Origin: Gammaproteobacteria bacterium
Lineage (GTDB): Bacteria; Pseudomonadota; Gammaproteobacteria; S012-40
Length of the DNA stretch: 59,402 nt
NCBI GenBank assembly: GCA_919902765.1
Contig: CAKKRP010000095.1
Location: forward strand, 1 to 59,402
Direction of reading: 5' to 3'
A model generated the notes under the pieces. The model had not been told where the DNA came from, did not search any database, and saw only the letters and a program-made list of their open reading frames with translations. Positions 35,586-44,782 of the stretch are shown here, in pieces. The translations under genes were made by a program, and so were the position numbers. Every line of letters starts with the position of its first letter. The stretch's first letter is position 1.

Positions 35586-35900
35586 CTAATCCACACTACG
35601 CATCGCCACCAACGGCACGTACACCGCAAAAAATTTCAAGATTACGATCACCGTCAACATCACGATTAAATAAAGCATGCCGGAGAACGTGTCCTGCGTT
35701 TGGTAATTCACAAAAGATACGTATCCAAACAACAAGATATCCCACACCAATAAAAAATACAGCGCCCCCAACACCAGGGGTTGAGCGCAAGACGGCTTGC
35801 CACACTGCGGGCAGCGCACTACGCCCCATAGAGAGGCGACGAGCTTGGCCTTAAGGCCTAGAGTTTGGGCTTGGCAATGCGGGCAGCTAAACGACGACAT
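35586..35900 (-). CDS. Small zinc-ribbon membrane protein
   Basis: This 104-residue protein has an N-terminal CPHC and CPQC pair (residues 6-9 and 30-33) forming a putative zinc ribbon, followed by two hydrophobic helices (about 43-64 and 72-95). The arrangement suggests a soluble metal-binding head on an inner-membrane hairpin. I recognise no named family. The start is the ATG near 35900, with GAGGAATCC just upstream on the minus strand. It stands alone between the mpl operon and the next barrel gene. Confidence 0.75.
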   Translation of the reverse strand: MSSFSCPHCQAQTLGLKAKLVASLWGVVRCPQCGKPSCAQPLVLGALYFLLVWDILLFGYVSFVNYQTQDTFSGMLYLIVMLTVIVILKFFAVYVPLVAMRSVD

Positions 35901-36105
35901 GGATTCCTCCGAGTTGCGCTATTTTACCCCGTTTCGGGGTCGTAGCACAGCCAAAATTCGCCCCCAAATCAGCCGCTTAAAAATCGCAAAAGTTCTCCCT
36001 ACTAGACGCCGATAACCACGCTAGGCAATGGCGTAACTGAGCGTAGTCCCGTTGTCTGCCGACCGAGTATTCAATAGTGAATGGCTAACAAAGGACTCCA
36101 TATAT

Positions 36106-37446
36106 ATGCGTAGATTGCGGACATTAGCACTGATGGGCCTGGTGACCACACCAGCGCTGGCGACCCCGGTATTTCATCCCTCCGGCGCGAGTTTGACCTA
36201 TGGCGACGGCGCGAGCATTACCCAAAATATTTTTTCTAACGTGCAGAACCCGGCCTCCGGTGCCAGCATTTTTGCGGTTGATAATGCGCGCGGCGAGTTT
36301 CGTATGGGGGTGTTGAGCTCTGTCGGTTTAGATATAGAACTTGGCGATGTAAACGGTTTGAAGACTTCGATGGATAAGATATCTACCGATTTAAATTCCG
36401 CGCAAGGCAGCGCTAGTCTCGCCACCTTACAAACCGCGATCAATGGCGCAAACAGCTTTTTAAAACAAGCAGGCGCGTTGCCTTATATCGTGCAATTCGG
36501 TCTTGGCGGCCACCTGCCGGTGTTCCCGTTAGTGATTGCCAGAAAAAATTGGGGTGGCAGTTTTGTGTTAGACGCCAATTTCGCAGTGCAGTCCAAGGTC
36601 AGTTTGCTGGACAGGCCTTTTGATATCGTCACCACCATAGATCCGGTCACCGGCAATCCAAGCTACGCGCCGAAAAATAATAGCGGCATTTATTTAAAAG
36701 CGGCCAATGTTAATGAGATATCGTTAGGGCATAGCCGTCCGGTGATGGAACTGCCGGTGGTCGGCAATTTATATGCGGGTGGGCGCTTGAATTATTACAT
36801 GGCAGGCATGCGCAAGACGGTGGTCAGCGCGACACAGGCCAACAACTTCAGCACCTTGATGCAGGATGAAGCCAACAAGGGCATGGAGTTCCAGCAAGGT
36901 TTCGGTTTGGATATCGGCGCCTTAGTAGTCAACGAGCGTTACCAATTCGGCGCGACGTTTAACAATGTCAACAGTCCCAGTTTCAAATACGCGCCTATCG
37001 GGCAAAATTGCGCGGCCTTGGTGCCCGGCCCGGCGCAAGACAATTGCTATAGTGCGGCATCTTATGCCGACAAGATTGATTTGAATGAAAAACATGTGAT
37101 GAACGCACAAATGCGCGTCGATGGCGCGGTGTATTCGAGCAATAAAAATTGGGTGTTTGCGGCGGGTGCGGATGTTAATCCAGTGAATGACTTTTTGGGC
37201 AATCCGGCGCAGCGCGCCGGCATCAGCGCCGGTTACGCCTCACGCAGTTGGATCATCCCCGGGATACGTTTAGGCCTGCACACCAATATGGTCGGCACGC
37301 GTTTGAGCTATGCGGCCCTGGGCTTGTCGTTCTTCAAGTTGCTGCATATCGACGCCGCAGTGGGTTTGGACCAAATCAAAGTCGATGCGACGCAAAGCAT
37401 ACCGCGCAAATTGGCGCTGAATATCGGTTTAGATTTCAATTTTTAA
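36106..37446 (+). CDS. Predicted outer-membrane protein, TraF-like family (PF13729-type)
   Basis: This 446-residue protein starts at the ATG at 36106, where a signal peptide (MRRLRT, hydrophobic core, cleavage after ALA) follows AAAGGA. The longer frame would bury the signal. The mature start FHPSGASLTYGDG, the following NPASGA and the block SLGHSRPVMEL match a gammaproteobacterial outer-membrane family labelled conjugal transfer TraF-like, and the protein ends LNIGLDFNF with a terminal Phe. No conjugation genes are nearby. It is followed 27 bp later by a lipoprotein gene, presumably co-transcribed. This pairing resembles the barrel and giant-lipoprotein arrangement at 9460-17255. Confidence 0.75.
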   Translation: MRRLRTLALMGLVTTPALATPVFHPSGASLTYGDGASITQNIFSNVQNPASGASIFAVDNARGEFRMGVLSSVGLDIELGDVNGLKTSMDKISTDLNSAQGSASLATLQTAINGANSFLKQAGALPYIVQFGLGGHLPVFPLVIARKNWGGSFVLDANFAVQSKVSLLDRPFDIVTTIDPVTGNPSYAPKNNSGIYLKAANVNEISLGHSRPVMELPVVGNLYAGGRLNYYMAGMRKTVVSATQANNFSTLMQDEANKGMEFQQGFGLDIGALVVNERYQFGATFNNVNSPSFKYAPIGQNCAALVPGPAQDNCYSAASYADKIDLNEKHVMNAQMRVDGAVYSSNKNWVFAAGADVNPVNDFLGNPAQRAGISAGYASRSWIIPGIRLGLHTNMVGTRLSYAALGLSFFKLLHIDAAVGLDQIKVDATQSIPRKLALNIGLDFNF

Positions 37447-37473
37447 TGCCATCCAGCACAGAGGAAAATACAC

Positions 37474-39018
37474 ATGGTTAAGTTAAATTCGATAATGGTT
37501 GCGATGGCGGGAAGCTTGGTGTTGGCCGGTTGCGCCACCAATCAAGATGCGGGCAGCGGTGTCGCTAAATCGATCAAAGGCCTGGCGGTGGATGGCTATC
37601 TGGCCGCCGCGCAGGTCTATGTGGATACCAATAATAACAACAAACTCGATGATTGGGAACCGCATGCCTTGACGGATAAAGATGGTTATTTCTCGTTTAA
37701 TCCGTTGACGGGAAAAAATTATTGCGTGGAAGGCGCGCCGTTGACCGATGCCATGTCTTGCTTGCAAACCACCTCGACCGAAAGCAGCGCGCGTCTGCGC
37801 TTCGTGGGTGGTTATGATCTGACGACATCGACTAAATTCGTCGGCACCTTGGCGGCGGTGGTGGCGGTGGACGCGACCAGCGTGACCAATCCGGTCACGA
37901 CCTTGTTGAGTTATATGACGGATGCGCAAAAGGCGGCGTTTATCGTCAATGAAAGTGCAGCGGCGACAACAGCGAAGAGCGCGACGGTTACGTTGACTGC
38001 CGCCGATTTGGCGATGGACTACACCGCATTGGGTGGCGGCAATGCGACGGATGCGCAGGCCTGGGTGGCGAAGCTTTCGATGGAAATCCACAAAGTGGTG
38101 GACGTGCTCGAAGCGGGGTTGGTCAGTCATGGCCTAACCGATGCGCGTAGCGCGGTCTACAAGGCCTTGGCCGGCACAACGTATACGACGGCGGGCTTTG
38201 GTGCGTATCTGGTAAACGGCGGCGCAACCACGAATTTGCAAACCATTGTTACTAATTCCGTGGGCATTTCGACCTTAAGTTCGCCGCTGACAAACGCGCC
38301 GACAACTGCGGAAATTGCCATGCGTGCATTTGAAGTCGCGCAGTTATCGGAGTCATTATTCGCGACGATACCAACAATGAATAGTGTCGGCCTCAAGGGC
38401 CGTATGCGCGCGATCGAGGTATTGACGGCAGGCCTGCGCGAATTAGGCGCCACCGCGATGGGCGCTCCGCCGCACGCCGCGCGCGCTGCGGCGGCGGCGA
38501 ATGGCGATGCAGCGACCTATCTCTCAAATCTAGGTGACGATACCAAATTCGTCTTCACGTTGGTGAAAAATAAATTTTTCCCCAACGTGAGCTACACAGT
38601 CGCGGCTGACGTGTCGTTCACACCCCAAAACATAGTCACTTTGGCGGGTGGCGGTACCACCTTGGACGGCGCAAAATTAGCGGTGGGCAGCAGCACAGAT
38701 GGCGCTAGTCTGAGTTTTGGTGCGGACAATACCTTGTCGTTGAACATCAGTACGGCTAGCGGTAGCTCGGTATTAGGCGGCTCGAATACCATCGCCGGCA
38801 CCTATCAAACGCTGCCAGACGGGTCTTTGGTGCTGAATCTGGAGCCCGTACCGGGTGTAATTGTTCCGGCAATGGTGCAGGTAACCACTGCTGTTCCCCC
38901 CGCTACGGGATACGTCTATAACATCGATTTCAATAACACAACAACGTCTTATAGTATACCTACTGGGACAGGTTTTTGTCCCCCAGGTAGCACCAGCACA
39001 ACGGCAGGCGCGTGTTAA
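37474..39018 (+). CDS. Lipoprotein with Ca-binding-type loop and VDGYL module
   Basis: This 514-residue lipoprotein has lipobox LAGC (Cys19). An early domain, GLAVDGYLAAAQVYVDTNNNNKLDDWEP, carries a D-x-N-x-N-x-L-x-D loop of dockerin/EF-hand type that should bind calcium. A helical part follows with VTNPVTTLLSYM. The C-terminal third is beta-rich, with repeated glycine and serine. The GxxVDG and TTL elements resemble the N-terminal module of the giant lipoprotein (GGYVVDGPI, VTPYTTLA). It forms a pair with the upstream barrel and is closed by a terminator. Surface display is likely; function unknown. Confidence 0.75.
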   Translation: MVKLNSIMVAMAGSLVLAGCATNQDAGSGVAKSIKGLAVDGYLAAAQVYVDTNNNNKLDDWEPHALTDKDGYFSFNPLTGKNYCVEGAPLTDAMSCLQTTSTESSARLRFVGGYDLTTSTKFVGTLAAVVAVDATSVTNPVTTLLSYMTDAQKAAFIVNESAAATTAKSATVTLTAADLAMDYTALGGGNATDAQAWVAKLSMEIHKVVDVLEAGLVSHGLTDARSAVYKALAGTTYTTAGFGAYLVNGGATTNLQTIVTNSVGISTLSSPLTNAPTTAEIAMRAFEVAQLSESLFATIPTMNSVGLKGRMRAIEVLTAGLRELGATAMGAPPHAARAAAAANGDAATYLSNLGDDTKFVFTLVKNKFFPNVSYTVAADVSFTPQNIVTLAGGGTTLDGAKLAVGSSTDGASLSFGADNTLSLNISTASGSSVLGGSNTIAGTYQTLPDGSLVLNLEPVPGVIVPAMVQVTTAVPPATGYVYNIDFNNTTTSYSIPTGTGFCPPGSTSTTAGAC

Positions 39019-39039
39019 TCTGCAATCCAACCTAACCCT

Positions 39040-39069
39040 AGGGCGCCTGTGGGTGCCCTTTGTTTTTTC
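39040..39069 (+). terminator. Intrinsic terminator after the barrel-lipoprotein pair
   Basis: AGGGCGCC pairs with GGTGCCCT (one GT wobble) across loop TGTG and is followed by TTTGTTTTTT. Confidence 0.8.
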
Positions 39070-40025
39070 TAGAACCGCATCCCCATGTTCATCGCCATGC
39101 CACGCGCATCATCTGTGCAACTTTTATATGCCACATCAACAAGCACGTAGGCCCAATGGCTGCCCAGCCCGAGATGGCCGCAGGTCACCGGGCTACCGCG
39201 CAGGGATGTAGAGAGACCCGCGCGCAATAACAAGGCCTCGTCAACGATACGATATTCAATCCCGCTGGCCAATGTTTGTTGCGGCGCGACGGGGCCATAG
39301 CCAGGGCGCGCCAGTAAATCCAGCGCCGCCGTCCACAGCGCGCGACCGCCACGCCAACTGACGCCGAGATTGGCTTGCGGGCGCAGTTGATAAGTGTCGG
39401 TACCGCCCTTAAACGGGACATCTTTGGCGAGCAAATCGGACAGATGGAGGCCCCATTTCCATGCATAATCAAACTCATGTATCAGGCCAAGGTCGAAATT
39501 GAAGAGCGCCGCGTGATAGGGGGTGTGTATCGTTTGGGTAGAGTAGGCGGTGTATATTGTTTGGGTGTAGTCGGTTTTTAAGGACACCAATTGAGGGCGC
39601 AAACCCACCGCTAGCCGATGTGTGCCGCCCGGTGTTTGTCGCCAAATTCTGGCCACCGTAACGCCGGTATCGGTGCGTGCGACGCGGAAAGTCTGGCCTG
39701 CGGCCAGGCGTTCGTTGTAGAAAAAGTCTTCCCGAAAGCCCTGGTAGACGTGGGCTGCTAGCGCATAAGGCATGCGGGGCAGGGCGACTTGTCTACCCGC
39801 CGCTACATCGAACATATTACCAGTGTTGTACTCAGACGTCAGGATTGCCACGATATCCGCGTTGCCGCCTATCATCGCCAAACCCGCAGGATTGGCTTGG
39901 TGGTAGAGGTAACCGGTGTTGGCCGTGGTCGCGCCGCCCAGACCCTCAGCGGCCGCATCGACACTCGTCGCCTGTGCCAGGTGAGTGGTCACTAAGCCCA
40001 GGATCAACAATATGAGGTGCCGCAT
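39069..40025 (-). CDS. Predicted outer-membrane protein, TraF-like
   Basis: This 318-residue protein has a signal peptide (cleavage after AQA, about residue 19). The N-terminal EGLGGATTANTGYLYHQANPAGLA contains the NPA motif seen at the plug of this barrel group, and the protein ends MAMNMGMRF with a terminal Phe. A cysteine pair near the C-terminus (SPVTCGHLG and KSCTDD) could form a loop disulfide. A short 24-bp tandem duplication encodes TQTIYTAYS/TQTIHTPYH (around 39520-39575). It is convergent with the preceding lipoprotein gene. Ligand or function cannot be told from sequence. Confidence 0.65.
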   Translation of the reverse strand: MRHLILLILGLVTTHLAQATSVDAAAEGLGGATTANTGYLYHQANPAGLAMIGGNADIVAILTSEYNTGNMFDVAAGRQVALPRMPYALAAHVYQGFREDFFYNERLAAGQTFRVARTDTGVTVARIWRQTPGGTHRLAVGLRPQLVSLKTDYTQTIYTAYSTQTIHTPYHAALFNFDLGLIHEFDYAWKWGLHLSDLLAKDVPFKGGTDTYQLRPQANLGVSWRGGRALWTAALDLLARPGYGPVAPQQTLASGIEYRIVDEALLLRAGLSTSLRGSPVTCGHLGLGSHWAYVLVDVAYKSCTDDARGMAMNMGMRF

Positions 40026-40269
40026 CGCCGTCCAATAAAGAGTGAGTGGAATGGGCTAACTATCATACTGTAACGATGCTGCGCAAGTATTTTTATCAAC
40101 CGACGGATAGTTTTACATTACGGATGCAATGGAAGTGTCGATTTATCGTCGCCGCTTGATTAGAGATTACTTATGTTATTGATTTATAAAGATTTATTAT
40201 TATGCTTACAAAATAATCAAACTAACGGAAAGGGACGTGTGGCGGCAGTTTTTTTTGTTTAATCCCAAG

Positions 40270-40304
40270 TCATCCACAAAGTTATCCACAGGTGTTGTGG
40301 ACAA
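40270..40304. promoter_or_regulatory. Cluster of three DnaA-box-like sequences
   Basis: The plus strand shows TCATCCACA (40270-40278, one mismatch) and TTATCCACA (40282-40290, perfect consensus). TGTGGACAA (40296-40304) is the inverse of a one-mismatch box. They abut an AT-rich tract on the left. Confidence 0.45.
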
Positions 40305-40344
40305 AATGTTAGCGATAAGGTAATCGCGTCATCAGGTATCAGTA

Positions 40345-40679
40345 CATACATGGCATCCAACAAACGGGTTTTGCCGACGCCCGTGGCCAACGCAAAACAC
40401 AGCGCAGGGAATGCCCGCTCGAAACTCCGCACAGTGGGGTATCGCTGCCGGTCCAGGTGAGTTCGAGTTTTTGCGGTTTCGTCATTCTTGATCGTCCTGT
40501 TCACCAAACCGCGCCAGTAAGCCGTTTCTTTCCCGGCTGGCCGCATAGAGGGTCAACTTGAGTTCCATGTGGTCGATCTGTTGGCGCGTGGACAGACGCT
40601 CGCTCGCTTCGAGGATGGTTGGCACACCCTCGCCGCGCAAGCTATGAACTGAAACCGGTGGTTGAATAGCATTCGGCCT
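40345..40679 (-). pseudogene. Degraded type III-like restriction-modification remnant
   Basis: On the minus strand an open frame ending LLARFGEQDDQE stops in an ATGA overlap (40482-40485) with a second frame beginning MTKPQKLELTWTG, the characteristic start of some type III-type adenine methyltransferases. After about 20 codons that frame loses similarity. In another frame the same DNA reads FPALCFALATGVGKTRL, a helicase Walker A motif as in Res subunits. The juxtaposition suggests that a methyltransferase 5' end and a helicase segment were fused by a large deletion, with the original operon coupling preserved. The first ORF fragment is unrecognised. The assignment rests on short motifs. Confidence 0.5.
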
Positions 40680-40911
40680 TCATATCAATTCTGTATTCTA
40701 CAAATTGGGTTACAGTCATCAAGATTCCGCCTATTGTAACGAGGTAATTGCTCCCCTTATAGCGAAGGAATCCGTGGGAATGCGGACCCCCGTACGTAGG
40801 CGCAATTGAATGTGATAGCGTCCATATTGATATCCGTCCTCATTATACTACAGCAATCACCCGCCCAAACGACCCTCCTAAGTAGGAGCTATGGATGAAT
40901 TCTTTAAGGTT

Positions 40912-41211
40912 TTAAAACTTAAACAACACCCAGCGCGGAATCAATAGGTCGGGCGTCAATTCCGACTGGCGCGTTTCAAACACGCCGTCGCCATCCGAAT
41001 CGACCAAATAATAAGGCAGGCCTTTGGTGGGGGTAATCTTGATCATGTAGAACAAGCCATTGATACGATATTCTTCCACGATATCTTGCTTGCCGGGGCT
41101 GATCAAGACTTCGGGATGGGGTAAGACCTGGCTACTGCTGCGCTTGCCCGCCGCCCAACTCGCGCTTGCCGTGGCCACCAATACGACAACTAACGCACAG
41201 CGCATCCACAT
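40912..41211 (-). CDS. DUF2782-family secreted protein
   Basis: This 99-residue protein has a signal peptide (cleavage after SWAA, about residue 21). Its compact mature domain matches DUF2782: PEVxI, EEYRINGLFYMIKITPTKG and PYYLVDSDGDGVFE, with a calcium-type DxDGDG loop. DUF2782 genes commonly sit beside polA in proteobacteria, as here, but have no known function. The ribosome site GAGGAG precedes the ATG by 6-7 bases. It follows the LOG gene by 34 bp on the same strand. Confidence 0.88.
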   Translation of the reverse strand: MWMRCALVVVLVATASASWAAGKRSSSQVLPHPEVLISPGKQDIVEEYRINGLFYMIKITPTKGLPYYLVDSDGDGVFETRQSELTPDLLIPRWVLFKF

Positions 41212-41245
41212 AAACTACTCCTCGATAAACCCAGCGACAGCCCTA

Positions 41246-41971
41246 TTATAAATCAAGCATGACCTCGCGTTCCGCTTCTGTAGGCTCAAAATCTTGACTT
41301 TCGTAGTGATGGAAAATGGTGTCCACGACTTCTTGAGGCGTATTGACGATTTTCATCAAGTCCAGGTCTTTGGCGTCTATCATGCCTTGCGCGATCAAGG
41401 TCTCGCGAAACCAGTGTAATAAACCGTCCCAATAGGGGGCATGCACCAGCACGATGGGGATGCGGCGCGTCTTGCGCGTTTGCACCAAGGTCAGGATCTC
41501 GGCCAGTTCGTCGAGCGTGCCAAAGCCGCCGGGACACACCACATAGGCCGAGGCGTATTTAACAAACATTACCTTGCGTGAGAAAAAATGCCGAAAACTC
41601 AAGGAGATATCCTGATACCCATTGCCCGACTGCTCATTCGGCAATTGAATGTTAAGGCCTATGCTAGGGCTTTTGCCCGCAAATGCGCCTTCGTTGGCGG
41701 CCTCCATGATACCGGGGCCGCCGCCGCTGACCACGCTGAATCCCGAGTCAGACAGGGCGCGCGCAATCTCCTTGGTGAGTTTATAATAGGGATGGTGTTT
41801 GGGTGTACGTGCCGACCCGAATATACTCACCGAGGGTTTGATTTGGGCCAAGCGCTCGAAACCCTCGACAAATTCGGCGATGATTTGAAAAATTTTCCAC
41901 GACTCGCGCGTCAGTACGGTATCGTTGATGGGCCGTAAGCTGGGGTGCGAAAATTTTGCTGGATTCTTCAT
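41246..41971 (-). CDS. LOG-family protein (TIGR00730-like Rossmann fold)
   Basis: This 241-residue LOG-type protein shows the nucleotide-binding motif GGGPGIMEAANEGA (about residues 83-96) and the diagnostic PGGFGTLDELAE (about 147-158). LOG enzymes release the base from cytokinin-type nucleoside monophosphates; many bacterial members act as nucleotide nucleosidases. It is divergent from polA by 39 bp, so the two probably share a promoter region, and it leads a short operon with the DUF2782 gene. Confidence 0.92.
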   Translation of the reverse strand: MKNPAKFSHPSLRPINDTVLTRESWKIFQIIAEFVEGFERLAQIKPSVSIFGSARTPKHHPYYKLTKEIARALSDSGFSVVSGGGPGIMEAANEGAFAGKSPSIGLNIQLPNEQSGNGYQDISLSFRHFFSRKVMFVKYASAYVVCPGGFGTLDELAEILTLVQTRKTRRIPIVLVHAPYWDGLLHWFRETLIAQGMIDAKDLDLMKIVNTPQEVVDTIFHHYESQDFEPTEAEREVMLDL

Positions 41972-42010
41972 CGGATTCCTTTCAGTGCTCGTCGCAACTA
42001 GGTTGGTAAC

Positions 42011-44731
42011 ATGACAACAAAAATTAGACCCGTTTTGCTAGTAGACGGTTCGTCATATTTGTACCGCGCGTTTCATGCCTTGCCGGCGCTGACGAATTCG
42101 CGCGGCGAACCGACGGGCGCGGTATACGGTGTGATCAATATGTTGCGCAAATTATTGGCGCAGTATCAACCGCAATTCGCGGCCGTGGTGTTCGATGCCA
42201 AGGGCAAGACCTTCCGTGATGATTTGTATGCCGAATATAAAGCGCATCGCCCGCCCATGCCTGAAGAGCTCAAAGCACAGATCGCGCCATTGCATGCCAT
42301 CGTCCAGGCCATGGGCCTGCCTTTATTATGCATAGAAGGCGTAGAGGCCGATGATGTGATCGGCACCTTGGCGCGGCGCGCGGTAGAACATGGATTGGAT
42401 GTCGTGATTTCGACCGGCGATAAAGATATCGCGCAATTAGTGGATGAACATATCACGCTAATAAATACAATGAACGACAGTGTATTGGATCGCGCTGGCG
42501 TAATAGAAAAATTCGGCGTCGCGCCGGAACGCATGGTCGATTATTTGGCCTTGGTGGGCGACACTTCCGACAATGTGCCGGGGGTGCCCAAGGTCGGCCC
42601 GAAAACCGCAGTCAAATGGCTGGCAAGCTACGGCGATCTGGATAATATTATCGCGCGCGCGGCGGAATTCGACGGAAAAATAGGTGAAAATTTGCGCGCC
42701 CATTTGGCGATGTTGCCGTTAACGCGTCAGTTGGTGACGATCAAATGCGATGTGGATCTGAATTTTCAACCCGAAGATTTGCGTATCCGCGCCGCCGATC
42801 CAGCCGCCTTGCGTGAATTATTTCAACATCAGGAATTCAGAACTTGGCTGAAAGAGACGCTAGACCAAAAATCCGCAGACGAAAAATCAGTGTCGGCAGT
42901 GGATGCTGTTACGTCGGCCGATACAGCGACAGCGCATTATGAATGTGTGTTGACTAACGCCGATCTCGCCATTTGGTTGCAACGCTTGCGCGCCGCGCCG
43001 CTATTTGCCTTCGACACTGAAACAACGAGTCTGGATTATATGCAGGCGCACATCGTCGGCGTGTCGTTTGCGGTGGAGGCGCACCACGCGGCCTATGTGC
43101 CATTGGCGCATCGCAACACCTCCGGGCAGTTGCCGCGCGAGGCGGTTTTAGCGCAATTAAAGCCAATTTTAGAAGATCCCGCGCGTTTGAAGGTAGGTCA
43201 AAATTTAAAGTACGACATGAGCGTATTGGTCAATCACGGCATACATTTGCGCGGTATCGCCCATGATACCATGTTGCAGTCCTACGTGCTCGACAGCACC
43301 GCCACCCGCCACGACATGGATTCCTTGGCGCTGAAATATTTGGGCTATAAAACAGTCACTTATGAAGAAGTCGCGGGCAAGGGCGCGAAGCAAATCGGTT
43401 TCGATGATGTCGATATCGAGACCGCGACGCGCTATGCCGCCGAAGACGCCGATGTGACGCTGCGCCTGCATCAAGCCTTGTGGCCGAGTTTGGAAAAATT
43501 GGCGACATTGCGCGCCTTGTACAGCGATATCGAAATGCCGCTGGTGCCGGTGTTGTCGCGCATGGAGCGCTTGGGGGTGTTGATAGATGCGGACTTGTTG
43601 TATATCCAATCCGGTGAATTGGCGCGTAAAATTATTGAAATAGAACAGCGCGCGCACAATCTTGCCGGTCACAGTTTTAATCTCAGTTCGCCCAAACAAA
43701 TCCAAGAAATATTTTTTGTAAAATTGGGCTTGCCGGTGCTGGAAAAAACGCCTACCGGCCAGCCGTCTACGGCGGAATCGGTGCTGCAAGAGTTGGCTGA
43801 AAATTACGAATTACCGCGCGTTATTTTAGAGCATCGCGGCCTGAGTAAATTGCTTTCGACATATGTCGATAAACTGCCGTTATTGATTGATAAAAACAGC
43901 GGTCGCGTGCATACCTCGTATCACCAGGCCGTGGCGGCGACGGGGCGGTTGTCGTCGTCCGACCCGAATCTGCAAAACATACCTATTCGCACGCCCGAGG
44001 GGCGACGCATACGTCAAGCGTTTATTGCGCCGCCGGGATATCGCATAATGTCCGCCGACTACTCACAAATCGAATTGCGCATCATGGCGCATTTGTCCGG
44101 CGACGCCGGCCTGTGTCGCGCCTTTGCGAGCGGGCAAGATGTGCATAAACGCACCGCCGCCGAGGTGTTTGGGGTGCCGCTCGATGGGGTCGGCGATGAA
44201 CAACGGCGGCATGCCAAGGCGATCAATTTCGGCTTGATTTACGGCATGTCGGCCTTCGGCCTGGCGCGTCAATTGGGCGTGACGCGCGAGGCCGCGCAAG
44301 ATTATATGAATTTATATTTTGCGCGTTATCCCGGCGTCAAAGACTACATGGAAGGCACGCGTGCGACGGCGCGTAAACAAGGTTATGTGGAGACACTCTT
44401 CGGCAGACGCTTGTATTTGCCCGATATCAAGGCCAGCAATGCGCAACGCCGCCAATACGCCGAGCGCACGGCCATTAACGCGCCCATGCAAGGCACGGCG
44501 GCGGATATCATCAAACGCGCGATGTTGACCTGCGATTTGTGGTTGCAAGGCAGCCACGCGCCCGCGCGCATGATTATGCAGGTGCATGACGAATTGGTGT
44601 TCGAGGTGGCTGAGGATGCTGTAGCATCTGTCACACAGCAAGTGCGCGACCTAATGGTTGCGGCTGCTGAACTACGGGTGCCGTTGGTCGTAGATGTGGG
44701 TGTAGGCGATAATTGGGACGAGGCGCATTGA
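42011..44731 (+). CDS. polA: DNA polymerase I
   Basis: This is a 906-residue family A polymerase with all three domains. The 5'-3' exonuclease starts LLVDGSSYLYRAFHALP and includes EADDVIGTLA (about 116-125). The 3'-5' proofreading domain retains the catalytic DTET (about D335, E337) and YAAEDADVT, so proofreading should be active. Polymerase motif A is DYSQIELR (about 682-689), motif B is KAINFGLIYG (about 737-746), and motif C is VHDE (about 858-861). It processes Okazaki fragments and fills repair gaps. An insert of about 20 residues rich in Ser/Ala/Asp precedes the exonuclease domain near residue 300. Confidence 0.98.
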   Translation: MTTKIRPVLLVDGSSYLYRAFHALPALTNSRGEPTGAVYGVINMLRKLLAQYQPQFAAVVFDAKGKTFRDDLYAEYKAHRPPMPEELKAQIAPLHAIVQAMGLPLLCIEGVEADDVIGTLARRAVEHGLDVVISTGDKDIAQLVDEHITLINTMNDSVLDRAGVIEKFGVAPERMVDYLALVGDTSDNVPGVPKVGPKTAVKWLASYGDLDNIIARAAEFDGKIGENLRAHLAMLPLTRQLVTIKCDVDLNFQPEDLRIRAADPAALRELFQHQEFRTWLKETLDQKSADEKSVSAVDAVTSADTATAHYECVLTNADLAIWLQRLRAAPLFAFDTETTSLDYMQAHIVGVSFAVEAHHAAYVPLAHRNTSGQLPREAVLAQLKPILEDPARLKVGQNLKYDMSVLVNHGIHLRGIAHDTMLQSYVLDSTATRHDMDSLALKYLGYKTVTYEEVAGKGAKQIGFDDVDIETATRYAAEDADVTLRLHQALWPSLEKLATLRALYSDIEMPLVPVLSRMERLGVLIDADLLYIQSGELARKIIEIEQRAHNLAGHSFNLSSPKQIQEIFFVKLGLPVLEKTPTGQPSTAESVLQELAENYELPRVILEHRGLSKLLSTYVDKLPLLIDKNSGRVHTSYHQAVAATGRLSSSDPNLQNIPIRTPEGRRIRQAFIAPPGYRIMSADYSQIELRIMAHLSGDAGLCRAFASGQDVHKRTAAEVFGVPLDGVGDEQRRHAKAINFGLIYGMSAFGLARQLGVTREAAQDYMNLYFARYPGVKDYMEGTRATARKQGYVETLFGRRLYLPDIKASNAQRRQYAERTAINAPMQGTAADIIKRAMLTCDLWLQGSHAPARMIMQVHDELVFEVAEDAVASVTQQVRDLMVAAAELRVPLVVDVGVGDNWDEAH

Positions 44732-44782
44732 TGGTGCTGCTGTAACCGCCTATGGCCCGCTATATGCACTACCGCCGGTGCT

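Larger units (their letters stand above)
40026..40911. other. Gene-poor region with AT-rich tract, DnaA-box cluster and R-M remnant
   Basis: No intact gene is visible in these 886 bp. From left to right it holds an AT-rich tract (about 40141-40260), a cluster of DnaA-box-like 9-mers (40270-40304), degraded restriction-modification coding remnants (to about 40680), and about 230 bp where I see nothing interpretable. Confidence 0.6.

Noticed and set aside
37483-38130. 215-codon minus-strand open frame opposite the VDG-module lipoprotein
   Set aside because: It is rich in Arg and His as expected from the complement of the sense gene, has no ribosome site, and lies wholly within a convincing lipoprotein gene.
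36052-40025. Conjugation locus suggested by TraF-like similarity
   Set aside because: The similarity is to a broad outer-membrane barrel family. No relaxase, coupling protein or pilus genes are present.
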